DNA of 64,000 bases from an uncultured Dechloromonas sp. (GCF_945957265.1 NZ_CAMFKO010000008.1:1-64000), one strand, 5' to 3'; positions 1-9,690 are shown, counted from the first letter of the stretch. A program made the numbers and translations. The notes: generated from the letters alone by a model not told the origin.

Positions 1-723
1 TTCGCCCGGTAGGTGGGTGACGAGGAAGGCGATGTGGAAGCCGCAGGTGAAGAAACCGGCATGCAGCAACAGGTAGCTGCGGTCCTGCATGGCCGTGCCG
101 AGCGCCTTCAGCACCCCGCCATCGTCGTCCTGGATGTGCGCGGCATGCGTCGATTGCGTCAGCTTGCCGACCAACGGCAAGGCCAGCAGGGCCGTGGCCG
201 CCATCGCCCACATGGCATTCACCCAGCCCAGGCCCTGGATCAGCTTCTGCAGGATGGGGGCAAAGACGAACTGGCCGAAGGAGCCGCCGGCGTTGATCAA
301 GCCGGAGGCGGCACCGCGCGCCTCGGCCGGCATGCGCTGGGCGGCAGCACCGAGCAGTACGGAGAAACTGCTGGCGCCCGAACCCATCGCGCAGAACAGG
401 CCGAGCGACACGGCCAGCCCGAAGCCGCTGCCCATGTACGGCGTCAGCGCGCAGCCGACGGCGAGCATGACGATGCCGGCGATCAGCACGACACGCGGCC
501 CGTGACGGTCGGCGATGGCCCCCGCCAGCGGCTGGATGGCGCCCCAGGTGAATTGCCCGATGGCCAGCGCGAAGCTGATGGTGGCGATGCCCAGGCCGGT
601 CGTGTCGTTGAGCGGCGCCACGAACAGACCTTGCGATTGACGGATGCCCATCGAGATCATCATGATCCCGGCGGCGGCCAGGGCGGTGATAAGAATGTCG
701 GGACGGTTCAGTGCGCGAAACAT
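1..723 (-). CDS. MFS transporter, N-terminal part (gene runs off the window)
   Basis: Reading leftward from the ATG at 723, 241 codons stay open to the window edge. The protein starts MFRALNRPDILITAL and shows at least six hydrophobic segments typical of a major facilitator half. A motif-A-like loop (ADRHGPRVV) follows the second segment, and MPAEARGAASGL lies near the middle. The family exports or imports small solutes across the inner membrane by proton coupling; the substrate cannot be read here. The gene is divergent from the LysR gene at 822 with about 100 bp between them, so that regulator probably controls it. The C-terminal half is missing only because of the window edge. Confidence 0.85.
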   Translation of the reverse strand, partial: MFRALNRPDILITALAAAGIMMISMGIRQSQGLFVAPLNDTTGLGIATISFALAIGQFTWGAIQPLAGAIADRHGPRVVLIAGIVMLAVGCALTPYMGSGFGLAVSLGLFCAMGSGASSFSVLLGAAAQRMPAEARGAASGLINAGGSFGQFVFAPILQKLIQGLGWVNAMWAMAATALLALPLVGKLTQSTHAAHIQDDDGGVLKALGTAMQDRSYLLLHAGFFTCGFHIAFLVTHLPGE

Positions 724-821
724 GTTGTTATGCCTGTTGGTTGTTAGCCCGAACTATAGTCGCCAAATCAGCGACCAAATAGCCCATAATTCGCACCATA
801 TCGTCAACGGAAAATTGACAA

Positions 822-1760
822 ATGAACTGGCTCAGCAGTTGGGAAAGCTTTGTCCGGGTGGTCGAAACCGGCAGCATGGCCGGCGCCGCCCGCCGGCTGG
901 ATTGTACGCGGGCGCAAGTGAGCAAGCAGATCGCCGAACTGGAGCGTAATTTCGGCGTCCGGCTGTTCGAGCGCTCGACGCGCAAGCTGGCCCTGACGCC
1001 TTCCGGCGAAGTCTTCTACCAGCATGCGCTACGCGCCCTGGATGCCGTGGCCAGCACCGAAATCGCCGTGCGCAACCTCGGCGATACGCCTTGCGGCCTG
1101 CTGCGCATCAGCGCTTCGCTGGCCTTCGGCCGCCTGTACATCGCCCCGCTGCTGCCGCGCATCACGGCGCAGTACCCGGAACTGGAGTGCGAACTGATTC
1201 TGTCCGACCAGCTGGTCGACCTGTTCGACGACAACATCGATCTCGCCCTGCGCCATACCAAGGCGCCCCCCGAGGATGCCGTCGCCCGCCGGCTGTTTGC
1301 CCTCAAGCGCGTCATCTGCGCGACGCCGGACTACCTGGCGACGCACGGCAGGCCGGAACACCCGGGCGACCTGGCCTGGCATGCCTGTTTCGGATACCTG
1401 CAGGCCGAAGCCAGCAACACCCTCGACCTGCTCGGGCGCAATGGCGAGCAGGCCAGCATACCGATTTCCAGCCGCTTTCGTTTCAACAACCTGGATTGCA
1501 TCTTCGATGCCGTCATGGCCGGACACGGGCTGGCCATCCTGCCCACCTACATGGCCGGCCCCGAGATCCGGCGCGGCCACCTGGAAACCGTGCTCGACGA
1601 TTACGAGCCCCTGACCGGCTTCGGCCGCGATCTTTACGCCTGCTACACCCCGAGCCGGGTACGCCTGCCGAAAGTCCGCGTTTTCCTGGAGGAGCTGGAG
1701 CGCCAGTTCTCCCCGGTACCGCCCTGGGAAAACTTCAGGTCGGCAGATCGAAACCCTTGA
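822..1760 (+). CDS. LysR-family transcriptional regulator
   Basis: A 312-residue protein of normal LysR length. The winged helix-turn-helix covers residues 1-60 (MNWLSSWESFVRVVETGSM, then RAQVSKQIAELERNFGVRLF), and the effector-binding domain fills about 90-290. It belongs to the CrgA/AaeR-like group in which the HTH is followed by RSTRKLALTPSGE. The gene is divergent from the MFS transporter and likely represses or activates it in response to a small ligand. Its 3' end overlaps the convergent dGTPase gene by 26 bp. The effector is not inferable. Confidence 0.9.
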   Translation: MNWLSSWESFVRVVETGSMAGAARRLDCTRAQVSKQIAELERNFGVRLFERSTRKLALTPSGEVFYQHALRALDAVASTEIAVRNLGDTPCGLLRISASLAFGRLYIAPLLPRITAQYPELECELILSDQLVDLFDDNIDLALRHTKAPPEDAVARRLFALKRVICATPDYLATHGRPEHPGDLAWHACFGYLQAEASNTLDLLGRNGEQASIPISSRFRFNNLDCIFDAVMAGHGLAILPTYMAGPEIRRGHLETVLDDYEPLTGFGRDLYACYTPSRVRLPKVRVFLEELERQFSPVPPWENFRSADRNP

Positions 1761-3087
1761 GCTTTCGGTACATGTCGACCGCGTAGGAGTCGGTCATCCC
1801 GGCAACGAAATCGGCCACCTGCAGAAGGCGGATGTAGGGGTCGGGGTCCGGCTCGCCGTCGTGCCCCAGGAACTGGATCGGCAGCAGTTTCATCAGCATG
1901 CGTTCGCGGGTCGTGTAGCGGGCACCCGGCGCTCCGGCCCGGGCTTCGACGGCGTTGGTGAATAGCCCGAGCAAGGCCCCCAGTACCTCGAAGCCGGCGG
2001 TTTCGATCTCCAGCGCCGGGCGCGCCGTGTAGATGGTTTCCTTGGCCAGCCTGAGGACAGCCTGCAAGGGACGGGCAACCGGCGAGTTTTCCAGCAGCTC
2101 GTCATCGAACTCGCCGCTCAGGATCGCCGATTCATTGGCGAGGAAAACCGCCGCCGCGCCATTGATCAGGCAGCCGATGGCCTTGGCGCGCAGGTATTCC
2201 AGGCGCTCCTTCGGGTCGTGCAGATGCGCCAGGCGCCCGCCATTGACGGCATTGCCGGCGAGGTCGCCGAGCAGGCATTCGGCGTCCTTGTAGGGCACGA
2301 AGCCGAGACGCGCCGCATCCTCGAGATCGACGATCAGGTAGCAGGTATCGTCCGCCACCTCGACCAGCGAGGCCAGCGGGTGGCGGCGCCAGGCCCGGCC
2401 CGGAATGCGTTCGACCATGCCGGTCGAGCGGGCCACCTGGGCAAAGTTATCCGCATCCTGCTGGAAAAAGCCGAATTTCTTGCTGCTCTTGCCGTCCAGT
2501 TCGCAGTCGATGTGGGAGGGGCGCGGATACTTGGTGAAGGTGGCGAGCACCGCGCTGGTCAGCTGCAGCCCACCGGGGTTGGCCGGGCTTTGCAGGCGGC
2601 TGACGATACGGAAGCCCTGGGCGTTGCCCTCGTAGCGCTCGAAATCGGCCCGCTGCGCGGGCGTGAAGGCGTGCCGTTCGAGCAGACCGGAATTGCGGAA
2701 CCACTCGCGAATGGCATCCTCGCCGGCGTGGCCGAAAGGCGGATTGCCGATATCGTGAGCCAGACAGGCGGCGGCGATAATCGCGCCGAAATCGCCGGAT
2801 TCGACATCCTTCAAGCCATGGCGGGCAATGATTTCGCGGCCGATCACCGCGCCCAGCGAGCGGCCGACGCAACTCGCCTCCAGGCTGTGCGTCAGGCGGG
2901 TGCGCACGTAATCGCTTTTGGACAGCGGGAAAACCTGCGTCTTGTCCTTCAGGCGGCGAAATGCCGAGGTGAAGACAATGCGGTCGTAGTCCTGCTGGAA
3001 AGCCGTGCGCTCAGCCGACTCCGGCGCCTTGCCGGCACCGAGGCGTTCGCTCGACAGCAGTTTTTCCCAGATTTTTCGTTGGCCCAT
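1735..3087 (-). CDS. dgt: Deoxyguanosinetriphosphate triphosphohydrolase (dGTPase family)
   Basis: 450 residues, the usual length for the shorter dGTPase class. It hydrolyses dGTP (or other dNTPs) to the nucleoside plus tripolyphosphate and thereby affects dNTP pools. HD-domain metal ligands are visible: His67 in RTRLTHSLEA, His111-Asp112 in AHDIGNPPFGH, and His120. A conserved FRRLKDKTQVF block lies near residues 43-53. The ATG at 3087 begins MGQRKIWEKLL, the family's usual start. It sits alone between a convergent LysR gene and a co-directional thioesterase gene at 3123-3533. Some dGTPases act in phage defence, but nothing here points beyond housekeeping. Confidence 0.93.
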   Translation of the reverse strand: MGQRKIWEKLLSSERLGAGKAPESAERTAFQQDYDRIVFTSAFRRLKDKTQVFPLSKSDYVRTRLTHSLEASCVGRSLGAVIGREIIARHGLKDVESGDFGAIIAAACLAHDIGNPPFGHAGEDAIREWFRNSGLLERHAFTPAQRADFERYEGNAQGFRIVSRLQSPANPGGLQLTSAVLATFTKYPRPSHIDCELDGKSSKKFGFFQQDADNFAQVARSTGMVERIPGRAWRRHPLASLVEVADDTCYLIVDLEDAARLGFVPYKDAECLLGDLAGNAVNGGRLAHLHDPKERLEYLRAKAIGCLINGAAAVFLANESAILSGEFDDELLENSPVARPLQAVLRLAKETIYTARPALEIETAGFEVLGALLGLFTNAVEARAGAPGARYTTRERMLMKLLPIQFLGHDGEPDPDPYIRLLQVADFVAGMTDSYAVDMYRKLKGFDLPT

Positions 3088-3122
3088 GCGCGTCGGATTC
3101 GTGGATGCAATGGGCTGCGAGT

Positions 3123-3533
3123 TTACTCTGCTTCGAGCAGTGCCCGCACGTGATCCGGCAGGGGAACCGATTTACCGTTCTGGGTATTCATCCACACCAC
3201 CTTGGCCGCGCCTTCGGCATAGACCCTGTCGTCGCCTTCGATGCGCATCTCGACATAGGTCTGGCAGCTGGAGCGGCCGATGGAGCCGACATAGGTCCGC
3301 ACTTCCACGGTGCCCGGGTAGTTCATCGGGATCAGGAAGGTGCAGCTGGCGTTGATGATCACCGGGCCGTCGCCGCCGGGGCGGACCTGGACCTTCATGT
3401 CCTCGATCCACTCCACCCGCGCCTGCTCCATGAAGCGAAAATAGACGGTGTTGTTGACGTGCCCGTAGGCATCCATGTCGCCCCAGCGGATGGGCAAACG
3501 GGTGACATGAATCAGCTTTTTCTTGTGTTCCAT
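3123..3533 (-). CDS. Acyl-CoA thioesterase, 4HBT hotdog family
   Basis: 136 residues from the ATG at 3533 (MEHKKKLIHVTRLPIRWGDM). A longer reading frame from a TTG at 3563 is possible but the ATG gives the normal N-terminus. The 4-hydroxybenzoyl-CoA thioesterase signature DMDAYGHVNNTVYFRF lies at about residues 19-34, with the catalytic-type Asp before the AYGHVNN stretch. Members hydrolyse short or aromatic acyl-CoA thioesters in the cytoplasm. It lies 35 bp upstream of and in the same direction as dgt, so the two may be co-transcribed. The exact substrate is unknown. Confidence 0.85.
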   Translation of the reverse strand: MEHKKKLIHVTRLPIRWGDMDAYGHVNNTVYFRFMEQARVEWIEDMKVQVRPGGDGPVIINASCTFLIPMNYPGTVEVRTYVGSIGRSSCQTYVEMRIEGDDRVYAEGAAKVVWMNTQNGKSVPLPDHVRALLEAE

Positions 3534-3620
3534 GAGTGCGAATACTAGAGTGGGGTTGATCAAAAATTTTCCATACTGTACCGTATTGAAAATAAGCTCA
3601 CAATAAATCTAGGAGACATC

Positions 3621-5264
3621 ATGGAACGGGAATCCATGGAATTCGACGTCGTCATCGTTGGCGGCGGTCCCGCGGGTCTGGCCTCGGCCATTCGACTCAA
3701 GCAACTGGCAGCAGAAAAAGGTACGGACGTGAACGTCTGCCTGATCGAGAAAGGTGCCGAAATCGGCGCCCACATCCTGTCCGGCGCCGTCATGGACCCG
3801 CGCGCCCTCACCGAACTGCTGCCCAACTGGCAGGCGGACGGCGCCCCGCTCAACGCACCGGTTTCCGAAGACCGCTTCTTCATCCTGTCGGAAACCGGGG
3901 CCACCCAGGTGCCGAACAGCATCCTGCCCGGCTGCTTCCACAACGAGGGCAATTACGTCATCTCGCTCGGCAACGTCTGCCGCTGGCTGGGCGAACAGGC
4001 CGAGGCGCTCGGCGTCGAGATCTACCCCGGCTTTGCCGGCGCCGAGGTGCTGTTCGACGAGCAAGGCGCGGTCAAGGGCGTCGCCACCGGCGACATGGGC
4101 CGCCTGCACGATGGCTCGGAAGGCCCGAACTTCCAGATGGGCATGGCCCTGCTCGGCAAATACACCTTTTTCGCCGAAGGCTGCCGCGGCCATCTCGGCA
4201 AGCAGCTGATCGAGAAATTCAACCTGAATGCCGACGCCGATCCGCAAACCTATGGCATCGGTCTCAAGGAACTGTGGGAAATCCCGCCGGAAAAGCACCA
4301 GCTCGGCCTGGTCGTGCATAGCGGCGGCTGGCCGATGCAGCCGGACACCTACGGCGGCGGCTTCCTCTATCACCTGGAGAACAACCAGGTCGCCGTCGGC
4401 TTCGTGGTCGGCCTCGGTTACGAAAACCCCCACCTGTCGCCCTACGAGGAATTCCAGCGCTACAAGACGCATCCGGAAATCCGCAAGTTCCTCGAAGGCG
4501 GCAAGCGCATCGCCTATGGCGCCCGCGCGCTGACCGCCGGCGGCCTGCAATCGCTGCCCAAGCTGACTTTCCCGGGCGGCGTGCTGGTCGGCGACGATGC
4601 CGGCTTCCTCAACGCGGCACGCATCAAGGGCTCGCACTGCGCGATCAAGACCGGTTCCCTGGCCGCCGAGGCCTGCTTCGACGCACTGGCGGCCGAGCGC
4701 CAGAATGACGAGCTGACCGCCTATCCTGAATCTTTCAAAAACAGCTGGTTATACGACGAACTTCACAAATCACGTAACTTCAAGCCGTGGATGTCCAAGG
4801 GCCTGAAACTGGGTTCGCTGATGTTCGGCATCGACCAGATCGTCTTCGGCGGCAAGGCGCCGTGGACCCTGCGCAACAAGACGGCCGACCACCTCAAGCT
4901 GAAGCCGGCCAGCGAGTGCCCGAAGATCGACTATCCGAAGCCGGACGGCGTGCTCACCTTCGACCGGCTGTCCTCGGTCTTCCTGTCGAGCACCAACCAT
5001 GAGGAAGACCAGCCCTGCCACCTGCAGCTGAAGGATGCCGGCGTGCCGATCAGCGTCAACCTGGCCAAATACGACGCTCCGGAGCAGCGCTTCTGCCCGG
5101 CTGGCGTCTATGAAATCCTCGGCCAGGACGAAGGCCGGCCGCGCCTGCAGATCAACGCGCAAAACTGCGTCCACTGCAAGACCTGCGACATCAAGGACCC
5201 GACCCAGAACATCAACTGGGTCGTCCCGCAGGGCGGCGAAGGACCGACCTACCCCAATATGTAA
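3621..5264 (+). CDS. Electron transfer flavoprotein-ubiquinone oxidoreductase
   Basis: 547 residues, full length for ETF-QO. It passes electrons from reduced electron transfer flavoprotein (fed by acyl-CoA dehydrogenases) into the ubiquinone pool at the inner membrane. Residues 4-22 form the FAD dinucleotide fold (VVIVGGGPAGLASA). The C-terminal [4Fe-4S] ligands are Cys492 (RFCPAGVYE) and Cys516, 519 and 522 (NCVHCKTCDIKDP). The ATG at 3621 has an AGGAG site 9 bp upstream (3611-3615). The etfAB genes are not in the window. Divergent from the thioesterase gene. Confidence 0.95.
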   Translation: MERESMEFDVVIVGGGPAGLASAIRLKQLAAEKGTDVNVCLIEKGAEIGAHILSGAVMDPRALTELLPNWQADGAPLNAPVSEDRFFILSETGATQVPNSILPGCFHNEGNYVISLGNVCRWLGEQAEALGVEIYPGFAGAEVLFDEQGAVKGVATGDMGRLHDGSEGPNFQMGMALLGKYTFFAEGCRGHLGKQLIEKFNLNADADPQTYGIGLKELWEIPPEKHQLGLVVHSGGWPMQPDTYGGGFLYHLENNQVAVGFVVGLGYENPHLSPYEEFQRYKTHPEIRKFLEGGKRIAYGARALTAGGLQSLPKLTFPGGVLVGDDAGFLNAARIKGSHCAIKTGSLAAEACFDALAAERQNDELTAYPESFKNSWLYDELHKSRNFKPWMSKGLKLGSLMFGIDQIVFGGKAPWTLRNKTADHLKLKPASECPKIDYPKPDGVLTFDRLSSVFLSSTNHEEDQPCHLQLKDAGVPISVNLAKYDAPEQRFCPAGVYEILGQDEGRPRLQINAQNCVHCKTCDIKDPTQNINWVVPQGGEGPTYPNM

Positions 5265-5327
5265 CCACCAACCCCCGGCATGCCACAGTTCTCGTCCGCA
5301 ATGGGCGCGAATTGTGGCTTATCGGTT

Positions 5328-5333
5328 TATAAT
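5328..5333 (+). promoter_or_regulatory. Probable -10 element of the fabI promoter
   Basis: A perfect TATAAT lies 33 bp before the fabI ATG, preceded by ATCGGTT. No good -35 hexamer occurs at 17 bp spacing (an imperfect TTGTGG at 5312 is too close), so this is a partial match only. Confidence 0.45.
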
Positions 5334-5366
5334 CCTCGGGCTTAACCCCCCTAGGGAGAACAACAC

Positions 5367-6167
5367 ATGGGCTTTCTCGCCGACAAGAAGATTCTGATCA
5401 CCGGTCTGCTCTCCAAGCATTCCATCGCCTATGGCATCGCCAAGGCCTGCCATCGTGAAGGCGCCCAGCTGGCCTTCACCTACCAGAACGAGCGCTTCGA
5501 AGACCGCATCAAGAAGTTCGCCGCCGAATTCGGCAGCGACATCACCATTCCGGTCGACGTCAGCAGCGACGAGCAGATCGACAACCTGTTCGTCGAACTC
5601 GCCAAGCGCTGGGACGGTCTCGACGGCCTGGTCCATTCCATTGCCTACGCCCCGACCGAAGCCATCGAAGGCGACTTCCTGAACGGCATCACCCGCGACG
5701 CCTTCCGCATTGCCCACGACATCTCGTCGTACAGCTATGCCGCGCTGGCCAAGGGCGCCCGCCCGCTGATGCAGGGCCGTCCGAACGCCTCGATGCTCGC
5801 CCTGTCCTACCTCGGCGCCGAGCGCACCATGCCCAACTACAACACCATGGGCCTGGCCAAGGCCAGCCTGGAAGCGGCAACCCGCTACCTCGCCTTCTGC
5901 CTCGGCCCCGAAGGCATCCGTGCCAACGCCATCTCCGCCGGCCCGATCAAGACGCTGGCCGCCTCCGGCATCGGCAACTTCGGCAAGCTGCTCGCCTACA
6001 ACTCGCACAACGCCCCGCTGCGCCGCAACGTGACCATCGAGGAAGTCGGCAACGCCGCCGCCTTCATGCTCTCCGACCTGGCCAGCGGCATCACCGGCGA
6101 AATCATGTACGTCGATGGCGGCATGAACACCGTCGCCCTGGGCAACGCGGACCCGCTGCCGGCCTGA
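5367..6167 (+). CDS. fabI: Enoyl-[acyl-carrier-protein] reductase (NADH)
   Basis: 266 residues, full length. It catalyses the last reductive step of each fatty-acid elongation cycle (trans-2-enoyl-ACP to acyl-ACP). Short-chain dehydrogenase fold with the divergent FabI cofactor motif [13 protein letters not shown] (residues 13-25). The catalytic set is Tyr148, Tyr158 and Lys165 in [19 protein letters not shown], with the Tyr-X6-Lys spacing of FabI. A GGGAGAA ribosome site lies before the ATG. It is followed by a strong terminator at 6191, so it forms a single-gene unit. It is the cellular target of triclosan-type inhibitors in other bacteria. Confidence 0.97.
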   Translation: MGFLADKKILITGLLSKHSIAYGIAKACHREGAQLAFTYQNERFEDRIKKFAAEFGSDITIPVDVSSDEQIDNLFVELAKRWDGLDGLVHSIAYAPTEAIEGDFLNGITRDAFRIAHDISSYSYAALAKGARPLMQGRPNASMLALSYLGAERTMPNYNTMGLAKASLEAATRYLAFCLGPEGIRANAISAGPIKTLAASGIGNFGKLLAYNSHNAPLRRNVTIEEVGNAAAFMLSDLASGITGEIMYVDGGMNTVALGNADPLPA

Positions 6168-6190
6168 TCCATCCGGTCCTGCGCAGCAAA

Positions 6191-6220
6191 AACGCCGATC
6201 GGTTCGATCGGCGTTTTTTT
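6191..6220 (+). terminator. Rho-independent terminator of fabI
   Basis: An 11-bp perfect stem (AACGCCGATCG / CGATCGGCGTT) with a 3-nt loop, followed by a run of T, starts 24 bp after the fabI stop. Confidence 0.9.
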
Positions 6221-6240
6221 TGGTCCGGATTTCGGCAACA

Positions 6241-6263
6241 AAAAAGCGGGCCGCAGCCCGCTT
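6241..6263 (-). terminator. Rho-independent terminator of ppiD
   Basis: Stem AAGCGGGC (6244-6251) and GCCCGCTT (6256-6263) around a CGCA loop. On the minus strand the hairpin is followed by a T run, and it lies 24 bp past the ppiD stop. Together with the fabI terminator it separates the two convergent genes. Confidence 0.85.
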
Positions 6264-6286
6264 CCTGAAGATTGCCTCGAGGAGGC

Positions 6287-8173
6287 CTACTTGTCCTTGG
6301 CTTCCAGCGCCGCCTGGTTGATGTCGACCTTGTAGCGGGCGCGCAGGGCCGCCAGGTAGAGCTGGATTTCTTCCTTGGCCATCAGGTTGCCCAGTTGCTG
6401 GGTCATGCCCTTGCGGGTGGCGTCGTCGATCTTGTCGCCCGGAACGACCTTGTTCAGCCTGACCAGCGCGTAGCCGGAACCGGGCAGCTCGACGCCGGTG
6501 TAGGCCGGCAGCTTGGCGGTTTCGAGGCGGAACACTGCTTGCGCCTCGACCGGCGAAATGGCGCGGAAATCGAGGCGGGATACGGTCTTGGCGGCACCCC
6601 AGTTGAGCTTGTCTTCGCCCTTGTTCAGCGCAGCCAGACGCTCGGCGCCGTCCTTGGCGGCCAGCGTTTGCGCTTCCTGGCGCTTGAGCAGGGTTTCGAT
6701 GCTGGCCTTGACGCCTTCGAGCGGCTGCAGAGCGGCCGGCTTGTAGTCGATGATGCGGGCCGCAACCAGGGTATTGGCGGCAACCTCCACCGCTTCCGTG
6801 TTGCGCTTGTTCTTGACCGAATCGCCGGAGAACAGCGCGGCAAGGATCTTTTCGTTACCCATCACGCCGTTGGCGGGGGAAGCCTGGCGGCCCAGCCAGT
6901 CGGTCTGCTTGACGCCCAGCTTGAACTTTTCGGCGACCGGCCCGAGGCTGTCGGCCTGTTCGTAAACCATGTTGCTGAAGGCTTCGGCGGCTTCGGCAAA
7001 CTTGCGCGAGGCGGCGGTTTTCTTCAGTTCGGCTTCGATTTCGCCGCGGACTTCGGCCAGCGGCTTTTCCTTGGCGGCGTGGATGCCGGTGAGCTTGATG
7101 ATGTGGAAGCCGAAATCGGATTCGACGACGCCGGAGATCTCGCCTTCCTTGAGGCCGAAGGCGCTGTCCTCGAAGGACTTGACCATCATGCCGCGACCGA
7201 AGAAACCGAGGTCGCCGCCCTTGGCAGCGGAGCCCGGGTCGTCGGAGTTCTTTTTGGCCAGGTCGGCAAAGGCGGACGGTGTCTTGCGGATCTCGGCCAG
7301 CAACTGGTCGGCCCTGGCTTTGGCCTTGTCCTTGCCGAGCTTTTCGGAGGCCACCAGGATGTGGCTGGCGCGGCGCTCCTCGGGCTGCTGGAAGCGATCC
7401 TTGCGGCTGTCGTAGGCGGCCTTGATCTCGGCTTCGCCGACGGTCAGCTGGGCGCCGATGGTTTCCATCGACAGGACGACGTATTCGGCCTTGGCCAGTT
7501 CCGGCGTCTGGAACTGCTTGCTGTTCTCGTCGTAGAACTTCTTGGCGGCATCGTCGGCCAGCTTGACCTTGTCGAGATAGGCATCGACATTCAGGCGGTA
7601 TTCGACGATTTCGCGCTTTTCGGTTTGCAGGGCCAGCAGGCGATCGCTGACCGAGTGGGCGACCAGGCCGGATTGGCCGAGGGCGCCGGCCAGTTGCTGG
7701 ACGGTCAGATCCTGGCGCAGCTGGGCTTCGAAGCCTTGCGGCGACATGCCCTGCCCGCGCAGCGCGGCTTCGTAACGTTCGACCGAGAACTTGCCGTCGA
7801 CCTTGAAGGCCTCGACCGAGCCGACCATCTGGCGCACCGCGTCGTCGCTGGCGAACATCCGGTTCTTGCCGGCTTCGATGAGCAGCAGGCGCTGGTTGAT
7901 CAGGTCGTCGAGAATGGCCTTGCGGGCCTCGGGGTTGTCCAGCATCTTGGGATCGAACTGCGCGCCGAGCTGGGTGCGCAGGCGTTCCTGCTGCTCGCGC
8001 AGGGTTTGCTGGAACTGTTGCTGGGTGATCTTGACGTCGCCGATGGCGGCCACGTCGCTGCCGGCCCCGGAGTTGCGGACGTAGGAATCCACGCCGAAAA
8101 AGGCGAACGGCAGGGCGATCAGCGCAAGGAAAACCTGGACGATTCTTTTGTTGTTGCGGACTGCGTCGAACAT
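6287..8173 (-). CDS. ppiD: Peptidyl-prolyl cis-trans isomerase D (membrane-anchored periplasmic chaperone)
   Basis: 628 residues from the ATG at 8173 (MFDAVRNNKRIVQVF), the canonical PpiD start; upstream in-frame codons to 8236 look non-native. One N-terminal membrane segment (about 13-31) anchors it on the periplasmic side of the inner membrane. A SurA_N-like chaperone region follows (to about residue 240), then one parvulin PPIC domain at about 262-360 (RRASHILVASEKLG, GGDLGFFGRG, SDFGFHIIKL), and a C-terminal chaperone lobe. PpiD associates with the Sec translocon and helps newly exported proteins fold. Transcribed alone, ending at the terminator at 6241-6263. Confidence 0.93.
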   Translation of the reverse strand: MFDAVRNNKRIVQVFLALIALPFAFFGVDSYVRNSGAGSDVAAIGDVKITQQQFQQTLREQQERLRTQLGAQFDPKMLDNPEARKAILDDLINQRLLLIEAGKNRMFASDDAVRQMVGSVEAFKVDGKFSVERYEAALRGQGMSPQGFEAQLRQDLTVQQLAGALGQSGLVAHSVSDRLLALQTEKREIVEYRLNVDAYLDKVKLADDAAKKFYDENSKQFQTPELAKAEYVVLSMETIGAQLTVGEAEIKAAYDSRKDRFQQPEERRASHILVASEKLGKDKAKARADQLLAEIRKTPSAFADLAKKNSDDPGSAAKGGDLGFFGRGMMVKSFEDSAFGLKEGEISGVVESDFGFHIIKLTGIHAAKEKPLAEVRGEIEAELKKTAASRKFAEAAEAFSNMVYEQADSLGPVAEKFKLGVKQTDWLGRQASPANGVMGNEKILAALFSGDSVKNKRNTEAVEVAANTLVAARIIDYKPAALQPLEGVKASIETLLKRQEAQTLAAKDGAERLAALNKGEDKLNWGAAKTVSRLDFRAISPVEAQAVFRLETAKLPAYTGVELPGSGYALVRLNKVVPGDKIDDATRKGMTQQLGNLMAKEEIQLYLAALRARYKVDINQAALEAKDK

Positions 8174-8259
8174 GAGCAGAAAAATCCTTCGGATGCGTTC
8201 AGAAAGGCAAAAAGCAGCTTGCCCAAAAAGGGGCAATCATACCGTAGTTTGCCCCCGCC

Positions 8260-9690
8260 CTATTTGATTTGGGCGCTGGAAAACAGGAGGCCGAGGCGCC
8301 GCACGGCATCCTCGATTTCCGGCGTGTGCGGATTGCCGCAATTCAGGCGCAGGCAATTGCGGTACATGCCGCTGGCAGAAAACAGCTCACCCGGCACGTA
8401 GGCGAGGTTGGCGGCGACGGCTTGCTCGTACAGCGCCGTCGTATCGACGCCCTCGGGCAACTCGATCCACAGCACATACCCGCCCTGCGGCCGCGAAATC
8501 CGGGTGCCGGGCGGAAAGTGAAGGGAGACGGCCAGGCTCATCGCATCGACCTGCGACTGGTAGCAACGCCGCAGGGTACGCAGGTGACGTTCGTAGGCAC
8601 CCGATTCGAGGTATTCGGCCAGCACGCGCTGGGTGATCGGGTTGGTCGCGCCGCTGCTGATGGTTTTCTGCAAGGCGATGGCGCTCCGGCGATGCCCGGC
8701 GGCGACGTAACCGATGCGCAACGACGGCGACAGGCTCTTCGAAAACGACGCGCACAGCATGACGTTGCCGCTGGTGTCGAAAGCCTTGATCGGCCACGGA
8801 CGCACCTCGGCGAGGTGGAGATCGCCGTAGATGTCGTCCTCGATGACGGCCACGCCGCGCTCGGCGGTCAGCTGGGCCAAGGCCCGCTTGCGCTCGTCGG
8901 GCATCTGGGAGCCCAGCGGATTGCTGCCGTTCGAGACCAGCAGGCAGGCGGCGACGCCGCCGTTGCGCGTGGCCAGGTCGAGCGCCTCGACCGACATGCC
9001 GGTGCGCGGATCGGTCGGGATCTCCAGCGCGCGCAGCCCCAGCTTTTCCAGCAATTGCAGCATCAGGTAATAGGCCGGCGATTCGACGGCCACCGTGTCG
9101 CCGGGCTTGGTGACGGCGCGCAGGCAGAGGGCAAGCGCCTCGGTACAGGAATTGGTGATGACGAATTCCTCGGCCGCCAACGGTCCGCCCCAGGCCAGGG
9201 AACGCCTGACCAGCTGCCGGACCAGCAGCGGATCGTCCATGTTGATGTGGCTGCCGCTGCACAGCAGGTCGGGATGGCGGCGGGCCACGCCGGCGTAGAG
9301 ACGGTGCAGCGCCGCGACCGGCATCAGTTCCGAGGCCGGCAATGCCGCCGCCAGCGGCGCCACGCCGGGCCGGACGCCGGCCTGCATCACGCGCACCAGG
9401 CGCTGCGAGATATCGACCGCCAGCGGCATGTCGGGCGTCGTCCGGAGCAAGGGCTCGGCATGCGCCATCCTGGTCCGGCGGACGTAGAAGCCGGATTGCG
9501 GGCGGGCCTCGATCAGCCCCCGGTTTTCGAGCTGGCGCATGGCCTGCACGACGGTGCTGACCGATACGCGCCGCTCTTCGGCAAGCCGGCGTACAGAGGG
9601 CAGCCGGTCACCGTGCTTGAGCACGCCGCCGGCCATCATCCCGGCCAGTTCGTCGGCCAGCTTTTCATATCGCAGGAAGTCTTCGGACAT
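8260..9690 (-). CDS. MocR-type GntR regulator with aminotransferase-like domain
   Basis: 476 residues from the ATG at 9690 (MSEDFLRYEKLADEL); an in-frame TTG at 9705 would add five residues. Residues 5-75 are a GntR winged helix (RLPSVRRLAEERRVSVSTVV). The rest is a fold-type I PLP aminotransferase-like domain, with the PLP lysine in SFSKSLSPSLRIGY (about residue 317). MocR regulators bind PLP and repeated operator boxes. It is divergent from the DUF2917 gene, and the gap holds two copies of TGACTGTATC 31 bp apart, the likely operator. The target metabolite is unknown. Confidence 0.92.
   Translation of the reverse strand: MSEDFLRYEKLADELAGMMAGGVLKHGDRLPSVRRLAEERRVSVSTVVQAMRQLENRGLIEARPQSGFYVRRTRMAHAEPLLRTTPDMPLAVDISQRLVRVMQAGVRPGVAPLAAALPASELMPVAALHRLYAGVARRHPDLLCSGSHINMDDPLLVRQLVRRSLAWGGPLAAEEFVITNSCTEALALCLRAVTKPGDTVAVESPAYYLMLQLLEKLGLRALEIPTDPRTGMSVEALDLATRNGGVAACLLVSNGSNPLGSQMPDERKRALAQLTAERGVAVIEDDIYGDLHLAEVRPWPIKAFDTSGNVMLCASFSKSLSPSLRIGYVAAGHRRSAIALQKTISSGATNPITQRVLAEYLESGAYERHLRTLRRCYQSQVDAMSLAVSLHFPPGTRISRPQGGYVLWIELPEGVDTTALYEQAVAANLAYVPGELFSASGMYRNCLRLNCGNPHTPEIEDAVRRLGLLFSSAQIK

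Noticed and set aside
13-747. Long plus-strand open frame over the clipped MFS gene
   Set aside because: Composition is Gly/Gln/Arg/His-rich without hydrophobic core, while the minus strand gives a clear MFS transporter with a good ATG at 723.
6272-8401. 709-codon open frame opposite ppiD
   Set aside because: GC-rich antisense shadow; the minus-strand frame encodes a complete PpiD with parvulin motifs.
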